A stretch of 64,000 nucleotides of DNA, taken from Ditylenchus dipsaci (Eukaryota; Nematoda; Chromadorea; Rhabditida; Anguinidae). Position 1 is the stretch's first letter; every line of letters begins with the position of its first letter. Below are positions 23,301-33,260 of the stretch, piece after piece. The notes beneath the pieces are model-generated. The model saw only the letters and a list, made by a program, of their open reading frames with translations. It did not search any database and had not been told where the DNA came from. The stretch lies in contig SADC01000147.1 of NCBI GenBank assembly GCA_004194705.1, positions 496,001 to 560,000 of the forward strand. Reading direction: 5' to 3'. The translations under genes and the position numbers were made by a program.

Positions 23301-25264
23301 GTGGGTGGTTTCTAGAACGTCTGAAGAACATGAGCATGGGTCAGCAGATCGAGATGTTGCGAGTTGTCAAGAAGGCTTTGGTGGACGACAAACCAAGTTC
23401 AGCAGAAGAATGCATAGTCTGGCCAGGGAGCTATTGAGACCTCATTCCACAACGACATTTCCCAGCTTTTGCACACCTTCCCGTCAGACCATGTGACCAG
23501 TCAGGGAGTCAAGTTCTGGTCAGGCACCAAAAGATGTCCACACACCTTGCTGTTCGATGCAGAAGAGGAGAACCACTTTGAGTTTGTGTATGCGGCGTCT
23601 GTATTGCATGCTCAACAATACAACCTGCAACCCATCCTGGATGTGACTAGAGTCAAGCACCTTGCTGCCGCCTACAATGCACCCAAGTTGTGCCCAGGAG
23701 TGGGTCAAGATTGCGGTCACAGATGCGGAGGCTGCTGCTGCTAATGAGGAAATGGAGGTGCTGGAGATGGTGAGTGGTTTAGAGAATGAAGTAAAAATAG
23801 GTCGGAACTCCTACTCAGATTATTTTTCAAAATTAGGCGAAAAACTTCAAAACCTTTTGAGAAGGAATATTAAAACTTTTTAGGAGAAAAAGCTCTATGT
23901 ACAAAATCCGACGATTTTCAGACGATTCCGAAACCATTGTGGGCAACCTTAATGTGAGCCTGGCCAAGCTAAAACTGACAGAAACCAAGCCACTTACTCC
24001 AATAGACTTCGAAAAGGATGATGACAGCAATCACCATGTCGAGTTCGTGACTGCCACATCCAATCTGCGCGCCTATAACTATGATATTCCTGTGGCTGAC
24101 AAGTCAAAGGTAACCATATATAAATTTCTAATACATCAATTGAAAAAAAAATTCCCATGCCTTTTTTCAGACAAAGCAAATAGCTGGTAAATTATACCTG
24201 CCTTAGCGACCACTACTGCAGGTAAGCTTACTTCTAATCTCTGATGACCTTTTCTATTTTAATCTCGCAATTTTAGCCGTTGCTGGACTTGTGTGTCTGG
24301 AGCTCTACAAAACTATAGATCTGGACGGCCAAAGATGCAAGACTCCCATTGAGCGATTCAAGAATGGGTTTATTAATTGGCTTGCCGTTCTATGCTTTCA
24401 GTGAGCCTATTGCTGCACCTCAGAAAAGGTGGATATTTAGAATGGGACCTATGCGTATTGGGAAGTTAGTTAGAAAAATTCTTTTGGTCTTTTCTCTTGA
24501 TTTTTTTGGGCCTCTGTGCACTGATTTTAGAAATCTGCACAAATACTTTAGGGTTCTTTTGGGATTTGGATTGAGCGTAGGGTTAGTAGCAACGCGTGCT
24601 GGTCTACTTTAAGCCTAAGCACAACCAAAAAAGGTACTTTGCAGAGCCATAATTTCAATGCAGACTTGGCTGAAAATAGGGATTATCAATTCAATTTTTC
24701 GCAAACCAAATTGTCAAATGTATACAGATCATTAAAAACATTACAAGACTTAATTTTAGTACGGCGAGATGCATTTACTTTATGGGATCGCATCGAAATC
24801 AACGGACCAATGACTTTGGCGAGCTGATTGAGTATGTTAAGGTTGGTTGAATATTATTAGCTGAATATTAAAATACGGTTTCACTAATGAAAAACGTGAA
24901 TACTCTTGTGTTGCAGACGAAAACTAGTCTGGAGGTGTCAATGATGTCTTCTGGAGTGTCTCTTCTCTATGCTTTCTTCCAACCCCCGGCTAAAGTAGCT
25001 GAGCGATTGGCCAAAGAGTAAAACTTTTTAAATAAAAATTGACCATTCACCAAATTCAGTAATATAGTAGTAGATTTTGATTCACAACTATAACTTTTTC
25101 ACCACTTCAAATAATTATTATTTACTTTAGCGTGGTGGAGCAGTGGCAGAAGTGTCTCGAAAAACCGTGCTGAGTTCAGAAAAGCATTAGTGTTTGAAGC
25201 GATGACGCAGGACGAGAACGATGAAGATGTAGAGATTCCCTACATTAAGTATAACATCAAGTAA
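11308..25264 (+). CDS. UBA1: Ubiquitin-activating enzyme E1 (UBA1)
   Basis: E1 adenylates ubiquitin, takes it onto a cysteine and passes it to E2 enzymes. Coding exons read from splice sites and homology: 11308-11418, 14751-14890, 15503-15671, 16075-16209, 16273-16445, 16494-16647, 20155-20371, 20883-21182, 21238-21472, 22517-22795, 22845-22966, 23272-23769, 23922-24109, 24171-24221, 24277-24428, 24760-24841, 24917-25017, 25131-25264 (about 1080 aa; usual length about 1060). Domains in order: NLS exon ([10 protein letters not shown]), inactive adenylation half ([12 protein letters not shown]), FCCH, active adenylation half ([26 protein letters not shown]), catalytic cysteine in MCTLKNFP (TGC at 22882), SCCH, and ubiquitin-fold end [10 protein letters not shown]. 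Exon 1 joins exon 2 in phase. Frame breaks in eleven or more places coincide with homopolymers. Long introns hold transposons; introns of 48-63 bp do not. A shorter isoform could start at the ATG at 14772. Confidence 0.93.
11614..12536. mobile_element. Nested element with GTAATCTGTGCGCC tandem ends
   Basis: It begins GGTTATGCGTGATCTGTGCG and ends with the complement, flanked by perfect 8-bp TCGGTAGA (11606-11613, 12537-12544). The left end carries about fifteen tandem 14-bp units GTAATCTGTGCGCC / GTAATGTGTGCGCCA (11620-11820), while the right end has only three (12484-12530). The first bases resemble the element at 51698 (GGTTATCCGACATTTGCGCG), so the two are related. An inner stretch (12105-12160) resembles the centre of the insertion at 48581. 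Confidence 0.75.
12620..12950. repeat. CCAGGTGGNGGTA minisatellite
   Basis: About twenty degenerate units of 12-24 bp (for example TATCCAGGTGGAGGTAACC and TACCCAGGAGGTGGTATCC) make up this block. It is open in one frame on each strand (12599-12844 and 12634-12873), but the proteins are low-complexity translations of the repeat. Confidence 0.7.
13413..14011 (-). mobile_element. Internally deleted mariner element
   Basis: Ends CCGGGTGGGGCAAAAGTTCA (13413) and its complement TGGGGCAAAAGTTCGTCCGG read inward from 14011 are flanked by TA. Between them only the transposase C-terminus remains, on the minus strand at 13546-13770. It reads [15 protein letters not shown], the motif with the third catalytic aspartate, and ends [10 protein letters not shown]. 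At 599 bp it is roughly half a full mariner, so it is non-autonomous. Confidence 0.88.
15190..15375. mobile_element. Poly-C/poly-G ended element
   Basis: It runs from a C-rich tract (15201-15213) to two G tracts (15326-15335, 15363-15373), with internal complementarity (AGACCTAGCCC...GGGCCTAGGAGG). It belongs to the family at 27555-27775 and sits in a UBA1 intron. Confidence 0.5.
17268..18048. mobile_element. 781-bp hAT-type foldback MITE with perfect 8-bp TSD
   Basis: Ends CAGTGTTGTTATGATTAATT and its complement are flanked by GTTGCTAG on both sides (17260-17267, 18049-18056). The two halves are complementary over much of their length, for example AAACGATTTTTTTCTGGGTC near 17470 and its complement near 17832. 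There is no transposase. Confidence 0.9.
18207..18340 (+). mobile_element. pogo-like left end (fragment)
   Basis: TA is followed by CAGTCGAAACTCTCTATAAT, then repeated CTCTCTATAACGGCACC units. There is no matching right end. Confidence 0.5.
18723..18984. mobile_element. CCGTATTT-type MITE
   Basis: Ends CCGTATTCACTCTAATAAAC and ...TGAGTGAATACGG are flanked by TA. Interior repeats of GGGTGCCCNTTTATT lie beside the right end. Confidence 0.8.
19225..19461. mobile_element. CCGTATTT-type MITE, ATCGTGTTTGTGGCATT subfamily
   Basis: Ends CCGTACTTACTCTAATTTAA and ...TATTAGAGAGAATACG are flanked by TA. The inner arms AATCGTGTTTGTGGCATTGC and their complement match the copies at 26417 and 55423. Confidence 0.8.
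19505..19745. repeat. Shared GC-rich palindromic core
   Basis: GGGCCTACCGCATAAAGAAACT, then a TCTGGTATGCATAC hairpin, then an imperfect palindrome centred on CCCCCTTCGGGGGC whose arms run out to TAAGGTA and TACCTTA. The same core occurs at 9655, 21770, 28670, 53765 and 58625, with half copies at 39735 and 48355. Confidence 0.8.
21585..22290. mobile_element. Poly-C foldback element with GC core
   Basis: The left arm ATATACCCTCCCCCTCAAAT (21589) is complementary to the right arm around 22240-22280. Next come arms with AACCCAAAAATAAT-type complements (21680-21710 versus 22165-22195), and the GC core lies in reverse orientation at 21770-22035. It lies in the UBA1 intron between the exons ending at 21472 and starting at 22517. 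A second poly-G tract at 22382-22393 suggests another insertion. Confidence 0.7.
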
Positions 25265-25677
25265 ACGGGAAATGAGTTGTGAAAATCGTGCAAACAGATC
25301 AAACATCATATTTTGGCTTTTTGGTGTGTATTGTTTTATTTCTTTGTTGTTTGCGAAATACATTTTCTCAAAAATAGCATTGTCACACTTTTTTGACGTA
25401 AGATGAAAAGTGAATTCTTATGGCTGCCTGAATAATTGAAAAATAAGAGTTCTGTAAAACGAAGGGGCCACAAAATTGAGTAGGCCAAATCACAGAACGC
25501 TAAGCGATAATAATGACTACGATATTATACTTCTAAGATTTTTTAAAGCGATCTGAGTTGATCAACAATTGTAGAACTTCAAAATTCAGTTAAAAAAGTT
25601 ATTGCTGCTAAAACACCATGTAAAGCAATGGAGAATATTGAATGTTGAAATTTTTTTTGCTTTTTTCAACAAATTAG

Positions 25678-25683
25678 AATAAA
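25678..25683 (+). terminator. Possible UBA1 poly(A) signal
   Basis: AATAAA lies 414 bp downstream of the UBA1 stop and before the convergent lipocalin gene. No closer AATAAA was noticed. Confidence 0.4.
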
Positions 25684-25876
25684 ACGGAAGCAAGCAAACA
25701 AATGTAAGAGAAAAAGCCGTTTTTAACTGTTATTTATTTTGTATATGCTTCAAGAACCAAAGCCCTTTTTCATACAAACATTACTTAATACACAATCAAA
25801 TTGGTTAAGTTATATCCCATGCTAGTTGCATTATCTATGATCTGTTCAAAATAGTATTATCTAGTGTGCGTTCTCT

Positions 25877-26321
25877 AGACAATATATGAAGTTTGCTCTG
25901 CTAGGTCTCCAACCACACTCCATTGGTAGTGCTCATTGTCCAGCATAACCACCAGTAGTTGCCCCACACAGTCGAATTTGTGCGCAAATTCGCCGGCACA
26001 AAAGTGAGCTCCAGTCGAGCAGGGTAGTTCTCAGGATCTGGGCATCTTGCAAGCCCTCTTGCTGATGTGTTGGTTCCATCCGGGTTGAAACCAGAATTGT
26101 GAACGGCCACAGTTCCATTCTCATTAGGGTGTAATCAGCAATCACCACACTTCCTACAGTACTACTTTGAAAACTGTTGGGCAGTCGGGCTATTCCAAAC
26201 CATCGTCCCATGTACCGTGGCAAATCTAGAAAGGGCACTGAGGTTACCGGTGTGTCCGTTGGTTGTCTTGTGCCATGACAGCAGTAGTCAGGCTTAAGAG
26301 AGTTAGCAAGGTTGCTATCAT
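25877..26321 (-). CDS. Secreted lipocalin, apolipoprotein D-like
   Basis: Lipocalins are beta-barrel carriers of small hydrophobic ligands. The start at 26321 gives a signal peptide (MIATLLTLLSLTTAVMAQ). Next comes the lipocalin GxW block LPRYMGRWFGIARLPNSFQ, then VVIADYTL, NENGTVAVHNSGF, ARGLARCPDPENYPARLELTF, and the late-strand motif YWVVMLDNEHYQWSVVGDL after frame correction. It is about 150 aa in a single exon and ends at TAG 25877. Three or four frame changes are each explained by one base in a short run (for example TACTGGTGG where TACTGGGTGG is expected). It converges on UBA1 with about 600 bp between stops. The family call rests on the ordered motifs; the ligand is unknown. Confidence 0.82.
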
Positions 26322-26416
26322 ATCCTGAAGTTACATTTTGAGTTAGAAATGCTAGAAGTCCGCCACCGAAATTTCACTAAAGTCTGGCCTCACTAAAAAA
26401 AGTCCCGAAAAAAGTA

Positions 26417-27065
26417 CCGTATTTACTCTAATAGCTAAATCCACTTCCAGCCTCAATGCAAAATCGTGTTTGTGGCATTGTGTTTTGACCCACTTTTTAA
26501 GGACTATTTTTAAAGAAACATGTCCAGGCTAATATGAGGTGGTATTTTTTTATTTTAGATTTTTTTCCTAATCATTGAACTTCTGCACGGATTTTTCAAC
26601 TTGGTTTCTAACAAAACCACACCTAAAATTGAATTCTAGGCCTTGTTTTGTTAGAAACCTAGTTGAAAAATCCGTACAGAAATTAAAAGAATAGGAATTT
26701 TTTTTGTTTGAATTCTCCGGCACCACCTCTTATTACTAAAGAGTGGTGCCGGGGAATTCAAAAAATTAGTAGTGATTCTTCACAAATGTTATGCGGTACA
26801 TTTAAAAGGTTTAGTCTAAAATTATACTGCATATTTTACGTTTTTAGCGCACATTTAAGCATTTTTAGCGCATATTTTATGCGCATATTTCGCATTTTTT
26901 AGTGCATAGAATTCGGGCCCTGCTTATTAGCGTGGGTTTTCGCAGCGAATCACTGCTCCTTTTGTAGCCTGTGAGATGATAGGTAACTTGCCTGAGAGTG
27001 AACAGAGAGTTAAAAAACAATGTCACAAACACGTTTATTTAATTTAGAGGTGGACCTACCAGAGT
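26417..27065. mobile_element. CCGTATTT-type MITE split by a TTAA element
   Basis: The left end CCGTATTTACTCTAATAGCT and inner AAAATCGTGTTTGTGGCATT match 19225-19461. The right half resumes near 26945 (CACTGCTCCTTTTGTAGCCTGTGAGATGA and CAATGTCACAAACACG). Between them lies a TTAA-type element (from about 26517: AGAAACATGTCCAGGCTAAT, ending near 26935), itself disrupted after 26740. Confidence 0.6.
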
Positions 27066-27094
27066 CAATACCAGGGTTACTGTTCTGTCCGGAC

Positions 27095-27477
27095 ATGGAA
27101 AATTCGGAAAGTTAGCCGGGAAATTTTCAAGAAATAAATCCGGTTTTCGGTGAGAAATCGGACAGAAATTACAAGCTGTAATCACGGCGCCCGGACATTG
27201 TCCATTTTAAAAGAAATTGTCGCGCGACAAAATATTTTTTTTAAAAGATAATGTCGGCGACATTTTTTTTTGTGATTTTATCGACCGACACTGGCCATTT
27301 TCAATGTATGTGTATACCTATCGCAAATTTATCCACACTTTTTTAGCATTATGTATCTGTGATTCTTTTATAAATAGAAAAAGCGACAATGTCACCCGAC
27401 AAAAAACAAAAAAAGAGACAAAAAAAGACATCCCTCCGTCACGACATTTTCCAGGCGACATTGTCCATTATTTGGAA
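27095..27477. repeat. GACATTGTCC-rich repeat region
   Basis: Scattered copies of GCGACAATGTC / GACATTGTCCATTTT / CGACATTTT occur in both orientations (27196, 27250, 27285, 27385, 27440, 27458). Spacing is irregular. Purpose unknown. Confidence 0.4.
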
Positions 27478-27858
27478 AGTGACACAAGGCTGAAATACAG
27501 ACGGTTGAAGTTTTAAAAAATTAAAAATAACTCAAAATAAGGGCGCTACTATAGAATACCCCCCCCCCCCAAAATCCGACCTTTAAAAATTGCTGTAACT
27601 ACCCTTGCAACCAACAAGTTTAGGCTTAGCCTTAGGCTTGGGGTAGACCAGCGTACGGAAGTTGTGACAATAAGAGTTTACGCATATTTTCCAGGGTCTG
27701 GGACATAAATTGGGTATTCGTTACTTAAGTTTTAGAAGGAATAATTTGGGGGGGGGGGGGGGCGGGAGGTATTCTATAGTAGGGTCAAAATAAAATGAAA
27801 ACATAGGTTTTTTCTTTTTAAAACTTCAACCGTCTGTATTTCAGCCTTGTGTCATTTT
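27478..27858. mobile_element. MITE with poly-C/poly-G interior
   Basis: GTGACACAAGGCTGAAATAC at 27478 and its near-complement at 27839-27858 form about 40-bp ends reaching AGACGGTTGAAGTTTTAAAA. The interior starts GGGCGCTACTATAGAATACC plus a C run and ends with a long G run and TATTCTATAGTAGGGTC. These are the ends of the poly-C family, so one element probably sits inside another. Confidence 0.65.
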
Positions 27859-27859
27859 A

Positions 27860-28435
27860 ACACAACGTACGACAAGTCATTTTGTAGGGAATTAAAGAGC
27901 TTAAAATAATGCATTAAATGAAACTTTTGATAGAATAAATTTTGAGAAAAGCCATTGTTTGTGCACTCAAACAACCATTTTCCTTAGATTTACTCTGATT
28001 TTGACTAAAAATCGACACTTTTATATTTCAGATCATAACTTTTTCTAAACCAATATAAAGAAAAGTTGGACCTACCAAATTGTAGCTTAGAAAAAGTGCT
28101 TTGCACTTCATAAAAAAAAATAACAAAAAAGTTCTAAAACAACTTTCCTCTGTCAGTATCAAGTCTTGTTGCATTACTTTTGGACGCATCAAAAAATGAC
28201 ATGTTTGGGAAAATGTAAGTTGAGCGCGTAATATCAAAAGGTTTCTGGGATTCTGTTTATGCCCATCAGATAGAGGGAAAACGTGCTACAGAACTGCTAT
28301 AATAGAATTTTGTATTCAAATTCACATAGGTATTAAAATAAAGCATAAGAAAAAATACTCCGCGAAAAAATCTTGTTGCATTAGTTTTGGACGCTACTGT
28401 ACATTTAAAGCTGTGAAATTTGTTAAGTACTTCTT
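27860..28435. other. No gene recognised
   Basis: AT-rich DNA. A short motif CTTGTTGCATTANTTTTGGACGC occurs at about 28166 and 28373 in the same orientation. No other feature seen. Confidence 0.4.
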
Positions 28436-28439
28436 TAGT

Positions 28440-29155
28440 TATCCACCCCCCCCCCCCATACTCGGATTTTTTGAAAAGTGACCCAAAATCACCTCCTGTA
28501 GTCATTTTTCTGCACAAAACGATACTAGAAGCATTTCTAAACACTTTCTGTAAAAAAATTAAAATTTGTCAAAAAACAATTGCCATCCACCCCTTGGGGG
28601 TAGAGGTATTTCGGGGTATTTTGTGTCATTTTTGGGTGATTTACCACATTTTTATTGCTGGAGCTAGGCAAAAAGTCTTTATATGTATTTTTGATCATGA
28701 GTCTTGCTCGGAATTATGTCTAAGGTAAGTGAGTGCGCGCATCTCTAACCTACCACGCCCCCTGCGCCCTCTTCGGGGCGCAGGGGCTTGGTTGCTTGGG
28801 GTTGAAATGCGCACACCCACGTACCTTAGACGCAAATCACTCGGAGTAACTATGGATGCATAAAAACAATATGCATACCAGAGTTTCTTTATGCGGTAGG
28901 CCCTAGTTAACAAAACTATGTTCAAAAATCTATCATTTTTACCTAGATTTTGCCTGAAAGAGGCTTAAATTCAGTCAAAAATACTCTAAAAAGACCATCT
29001 ACCCCCAAGGGATGAGTGGCAATTTTTTTTACAAAGTTCAATTTTTTGAATCAGAAAGTGTTCATATATGCTTCTTTTATCATGTTGTGCAGAAAAATGA
29101 GTTCAGGAAGTGATTTTGGGTCACTTTTTAAAAAATCCGAGTATGGGGGAACTAA
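28440..29155. mobile_element. 715-bp poly-C foldback element with GC core
   Basis: The left arm has a C run (28445-28457) then CATACTCGGATTTTTTGAAA and GTGACCCAAAATCACCTCCT. The right arm ends with the complement at 29100-29150. The arms pair over most of 28440-28660 and 28920-29155, leaving the GC core (28670-28925, reverse orientation) at the tip. Confidence 0.85.
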
Positions 29156-29574
29156 AGAAGTGCCGTTTGTTGTATATTATACTAAAATTTTTACAGTTAT
29201 CGATTGTTTGTATATAATAAAAAAAATTCTACAGTTATCTATAATTTATATATTGTTGTAAAAATTCGCGTATAATTCAGAATATAATCGATAACTGTAC
29301 ATTAATAAGTGTAGAACTTATCGTATACTATTCGAGAAATTTTACAGTTTTAAACGTAGAGTTAATTTTAATTTCTTTGCATTTTTTGGAAAAATTTCAT
29401 CGTGTTTTCTGACCGGAAAATTATCGGGAAAAATTCCCATGCAATTCTGGTAAATACAGTATGCCTTGAAAATCAACCACTAAGCAGCAACCGCCCCCCA
29501 CCCCCCCCCCCCTACTGATTGTGGCAGGATATGGCTTAAGCAAAGTGACGAGGTCAATATCGATTTTTATAGCT

Positions 29575-30130
29575 AGAACTTACAAGGGAATCGTTCGAAC
29601 TGTAAAATCGAATTCATTGAACCAAAATGTTCAACATTGTCGATTTACATATGCTAGCCGCGAGTATTTTTTCGGACAACAACAAAAATTTGGAGCTTGG
29701 GGCCAAGGAAATCCCAAAAAAACACGAAAAATTTGTTTGGTCATTTGTGGCAAAATATGTTTTGTTCGTTGTGCACATTGTGTGTCGTTCTTTTGTTTTG
29801 AACACTTTGTTCTTAATTATCATTGTTGTGTTGAGAACTGAACGTTGAATAAAATTGTTTTGCACAATCATTGGGAAAAAGAACAAAAAATCGATTGAAA
29901 AAATTGGGCAGTATAAAAAAATTGGGCGTCAAAAATTGACTAAAAATTTGAAAATCAACACGGGGACCAAGGCAATTTTTCGTGTTTTTTGTGATTTCCT
30001 TGGCCCCAAACTCTAAATTTTTGTTGGTTGACTGAAAAAATACTCGCGGCTAGCATAGGTAAATCGACTATGCTGAACATTTTGGGTCACCGAATTCGAT
30101 TTTACAGTTCGAAAGGTTCCCTTGTTAGTC
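29575..30130. mobile_element. Foldback MITE (ACAAGGGAA ends)
   Basis: The arms at 29580-29745 and 29960-30125 are complementary over about 165 bp, with shared blocks CGAACTGTAAAATCGAATTC,ATGCTAGCCGCGAGTATTTT and TTGGGGCCAAGGAAATC. No core of the GC type and no coding capacity. A run of Gs and Cs just upstream (29494-29511) is separate. Confidence 0.8.
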
Positions 30131-30505
30131 AGCCAACCAAATTTCAATAAATTCAATCAAAATTTTGATGCCAGAAAATATTACTTACCATTCTAGTGTA
30201 GAGCAGAAAACAATGAATATAAAACTGTGGATTAGACAATATAGAAGCCAACTTTTGCTTGCTGTATTTATACGCAATTCATTGAATATTTATTCGAAAT
30301 CGAGAGTGCGGAAAGCTCTACTTTAATCAGTACATATGAATTTCTGAACAAAGACCAAGGGTTTAACAACAATCGTGACCAAGCTTATCTTTTTAAAGCC
30401 GAGACAAACAAAATTAGTATTTCTAAAAAAGCATTGAAAAACTCGGAAAAAAGGAAAAAAATGATAAAAAACAAAATCGATGAAATTTTTTTAAAAAATT
30501 ACATA

Positions 30506-30840
30506 CAGTCAGGCAACCCCCGCTATAGTGACACCCTAGGGCCGATCCCAACAAATAAAAACACCCTCGACATGTCGAGTTTTGTTAATTAACGTTGTAC
30601 AAGTGTAATTATTTCAAAAAAAATTCAAGCTCTCCATAAATTTTTCTATATCGATCAAGTGTTTTTTGCTTTGTTTCGTTGCCAATCTCCAACCTAGTTA
30701 TGTAGATAATGCTGAAAATCGGTAGTACAGTTAGGTAACTGTAGTACAGTTCAGAACTGTACTGCAGATTTTCGGCATTATTCACATGATTGATAAATCA
30801 AATTATATTTTCGGTTGTCACTATAGTTACGCTTTTTGAG
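30506..30840. mobile_element. pogo-like MITE, CTATAGTGACACC type
   Basis: TA then CAGTCAGGCAACCCCCGCTA, then TAGTGACACCCT; a partial complement (TTGTCACTATAG) lies near 30818. The interior includes a GTAGTACAGTTCAGAACTGTACTGCAG palindrome (30742-30768). Confidence 0.5.
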
Positions 30841-31024
30841 CCCGAATCTCTCGAATAAGATGCTGAAAAATGTGTACGTTAATTCAAGAGTTGCAGGTCT
30901 AAATGGCGAATTGACAATGTTCCTTGACTGGCCTTCGAACAGCAAATTGTAATACCTGCAATATTGTGGACTTTACTGACGCATCAGAGCTGTCAAAAGA
31001 CTTTGAAAAATTGGGTTAAAAGCA

Positions 31025-31262
31025 GTGCGGGAACTCGTCCTCGTCTTTCGTCCTCGTCCCCGTACTATCCGTCCTGTTGACTGTTTCTTGAATAAAGAAA
31101 GGATTAAGAAAGTTCCAGCAAGGACGAGTCGTCTTCACCCTTCGTCTTCCGTCCTCGTCCTTGCCCCTTCGTCCTCGTCCTTGCCCCTTCGTCCTCGTCC
31201 TCGTAGTACGAAGACGAGGACGAGGACGAAGGGGCAAGGACGAGGGGCAAGGACGGACATAA
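31025..31262. repeat. CGTCCTCGTC microsatellite-like inverted repeat
   Basis: A TCGTCCTCGTCCTTGCCCCT array (31128-31203) is followed immediately by its complement (31206-31260), giving a long near-perfect hairpin centred on GTAGTAC. It is open on both strands, so the predicted Arg/Thr-rich proteins are repeat translations. Confidence 0.75.
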
Positions 31263-31379
31263 GACATAACAGACACGGGAGATTCTACAATGGATTCTAG
31301 ACGAGACATCTGCATCTTGATCAGCTTCAATCCTTCTTGGCCGCAGCGTAGGTAGAACACAGTTTAATCCATGCAGGCA

Positions 31380-31850
31380 GTCGCTTCACTCCAGTTCTTC
31401 TTCAATCGGTTCATCGCTTCTTCGGTTCTTCATCGGAGCTGAGGTAGAGACTCGAACGGGTCGTCGGTCACCTTGATCCCCATAGTCGTCGTACTGTAGT
31501 CGATTGAGACAGCTGCAGAGACGAAGACTTTAGTCTACATCCGTCGCGCAGTTTGAGTGAGAGGTGCTGCTGGGCCATATAAAGAGGGATTGAGTCACGG
31601 TTGACGGAGAGAAGAGCCGGGCTGACCATCATCGGAGGAAGAGCGGCTATTGGCGCTTGACCATCGATCGTAGTCTTGACTTCGTCTTCGCTTGCTTTAA
31701 GTCCACCTTGGCTCCCAAATCCAGAGGGCGCAGTATCTTCGGCACATCATCCTGAAACATGAACGCCCCACGGTACCCGCACATAACCAAATCCACTACG
31801 TCCGTCGCTACCACTCAGAACCACCTTAAAAAATTGATGTGTAAAGAAAT
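31380..31850 (-). other. GC-richer stretch with an open minus-strand frame
   Basis: Composition is unlike the surroundings. One minus-strand frame is open from about 31740 to 31500 (for example APIAALPPMMVSPALLSVNR and LYMAQQHLSLKLRDGCRLKS), then shifts. I recognise no domain. It could be the remnant of a retrotransposon gag-like region or of a captured gene. Confidence 0.25.
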
Positions 31851-31919
31851 TGAATTAGGGCAGCGTAAAATTGTCGGTGGAAAATTGACCGGCGGAAAAT
31901 TGTCGCGGGTCAACTGTTG

Positions 31920-32150
31920 ATGACTACGGTATACCTCATGAGATGTCCTCACGTGCGACGTGAGCTCACCTCACGTGAGGACAGTTTTTGAAATTCTCAC
32001 GCAACCTCATATTTCATGAGCTCACGTCGTCCTCAAACTCATGAGGTTGAGGACAGGTTTTCGAAATTCTCACGCAACTCATATTTCATGAGCTCACGTC
32101 GTCCTCATTCTCACTCATCCTCACGCCCGAAAATTTGTCGTCACGCAAAC
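31920..32150. repeat. About 71-bp tandem repeat rich in CTCATGAG and GAGCTCACGT
   Basis: Two near-complete units (starting at GAGGACAGTTTTTGAAATTC, 31977, and GAGGACAGGTTTTCGAAATT, 32050) plus partial flanking copies. Each contains TCTCACGCAACCTCATATTT and the palindromes CTCATGAG and GAGCTC. Confidence 0.7.
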
Positions 32151-32181
32151 CGTGATGCGAGCCGCGGCAAAATTAAAAATA

Positions 32182-32410
32182 CCGTATTTCCTCTATTAAC
32201 GCGCCCCCTGACTTTGAGGGTTTGTATCTCAGAGCAGAATTTTTTTTTCGATCTGTTTCTTTTTGCATTTCTTAACTCCCGTGAGCTCTACCGATTCTGC
32301 TCTTGGATTTTAGATGTTTGCCCGAAAATATCGAAATCGTCCGCGAATTTTTTCGATTTTCGTAGATCCGAAAAATAAACGCGCCGGTGCGCTAATGAGA
32401 GGAAATACGG
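32182..32410. mobile_element. CCGTATTT-type MITE
   Basis: Ends CCGTATTTCCTCTATTAACG and ...GAGAGGAAATACGG are flanked by TA. The inner arms pair (TGCTCTTGGATTTTAGATGT region with AGCAGAATTTTTTT). Confidence 0.8.
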
Positions 32411-33165
32411 TAACTCCATATTACCTCTAAAATAAACAAACGCTGCATAGAACACCCTCAAATTAATTAAGCAAACCACCACCCTCTTTCGTCGAAATTG
32501 TGAGCGTTGAGCATTTTAGATCAAGAATGTCGCTCGGATTCATGTCGCAAATGAACCTGTGTCAAGGAGCGCCAAACTGTCATACCAGAATAATAGGGGA
32601 TTTCTTTTTCGCAGGGTGGGGAGTGTCAAAAACAAACCCTGCCCTTGTAATTAGGGCTCTGCTAGGGATAAATTTGTAGGGTACCTATTGCTAAGTATCC
32701 CAAGGATGTTGTTAAAGGCGAAGACCTGTAGATCTTCTTCGGTGACCGAAACACGGGGAGGTAAACAATTACAATTATAGGAAATCTAAAATTATATTGA
32801 ATTATAGGAAATATTCTCACAACCTTTGTTCATTAACAGAAGACAATTCTGCACACAAAGGCGTTCTTTAGCCCAAAATTTGTTCCAAAGTTTGGACACC
32901 AGGTTCATGTCCAGCATAGTCATTTTGCTCATGAAAATGCTCTTTACTCATATTACAAATTCCACGCGAGATAACAATAATTCAAATCTACTTTCGGAAA
33001 AATTTCGAAATTTTTTAAAGTGTAAATATTTGCTGTCTCGAGTGGGATTAAAAAATCAATGAGTTCTGAGACTAAAGAGCGTTTTTGTAAGCAAAAGGAT
33101 TATGCTGGACACGAATCTGGTGTTATAAATTCGGATTTGCAAGGCGAACATAGATAAAGGACTTT
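32411..33165. other. No gene recognised
   Basis: Short open frames only. Sequence near 32500-32760 has moderate GC but no domain that I can read. Confidence 0.35.
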
Positions 33166-33260
33166 TTTAATTCCACCGTTTATTCCACCGCCGAATTTTC
33201 CTCCGCCGTTTTTTCCGCCGCTATTCTTTCCGCCGCTAATCTTTCGCCGCTGAATCATCT

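Larger units (their letters stand above)
31862..33260. mobile_element. Element with GGCGGAAAATTG tandem-motif ends
   Basis: The left end has three copies of a unit close to GGCGGAAAATTGTCG (31870-31908). The right end (33168-33250) has seven degenerate complementary copies (TTTCCGCCGCTAATC type). The interior holds the 71-bp tandem repeat and a CCGTATTT MITE. No target duplication could be read. Confidence 0.5.

Noticed and set aside
11308..25264. UBA1 as a pseudogene
   Set aside because: Breaks sit in homopolymers, splice sites are intact, and catalytic motifs are conserved; sequence error is the simpler explanation.
31016..31360. Arg/Thr-rich frames of 91-114 codons on both strands
   Set aside because: They follow the CGTCCTCGTC inverted array.
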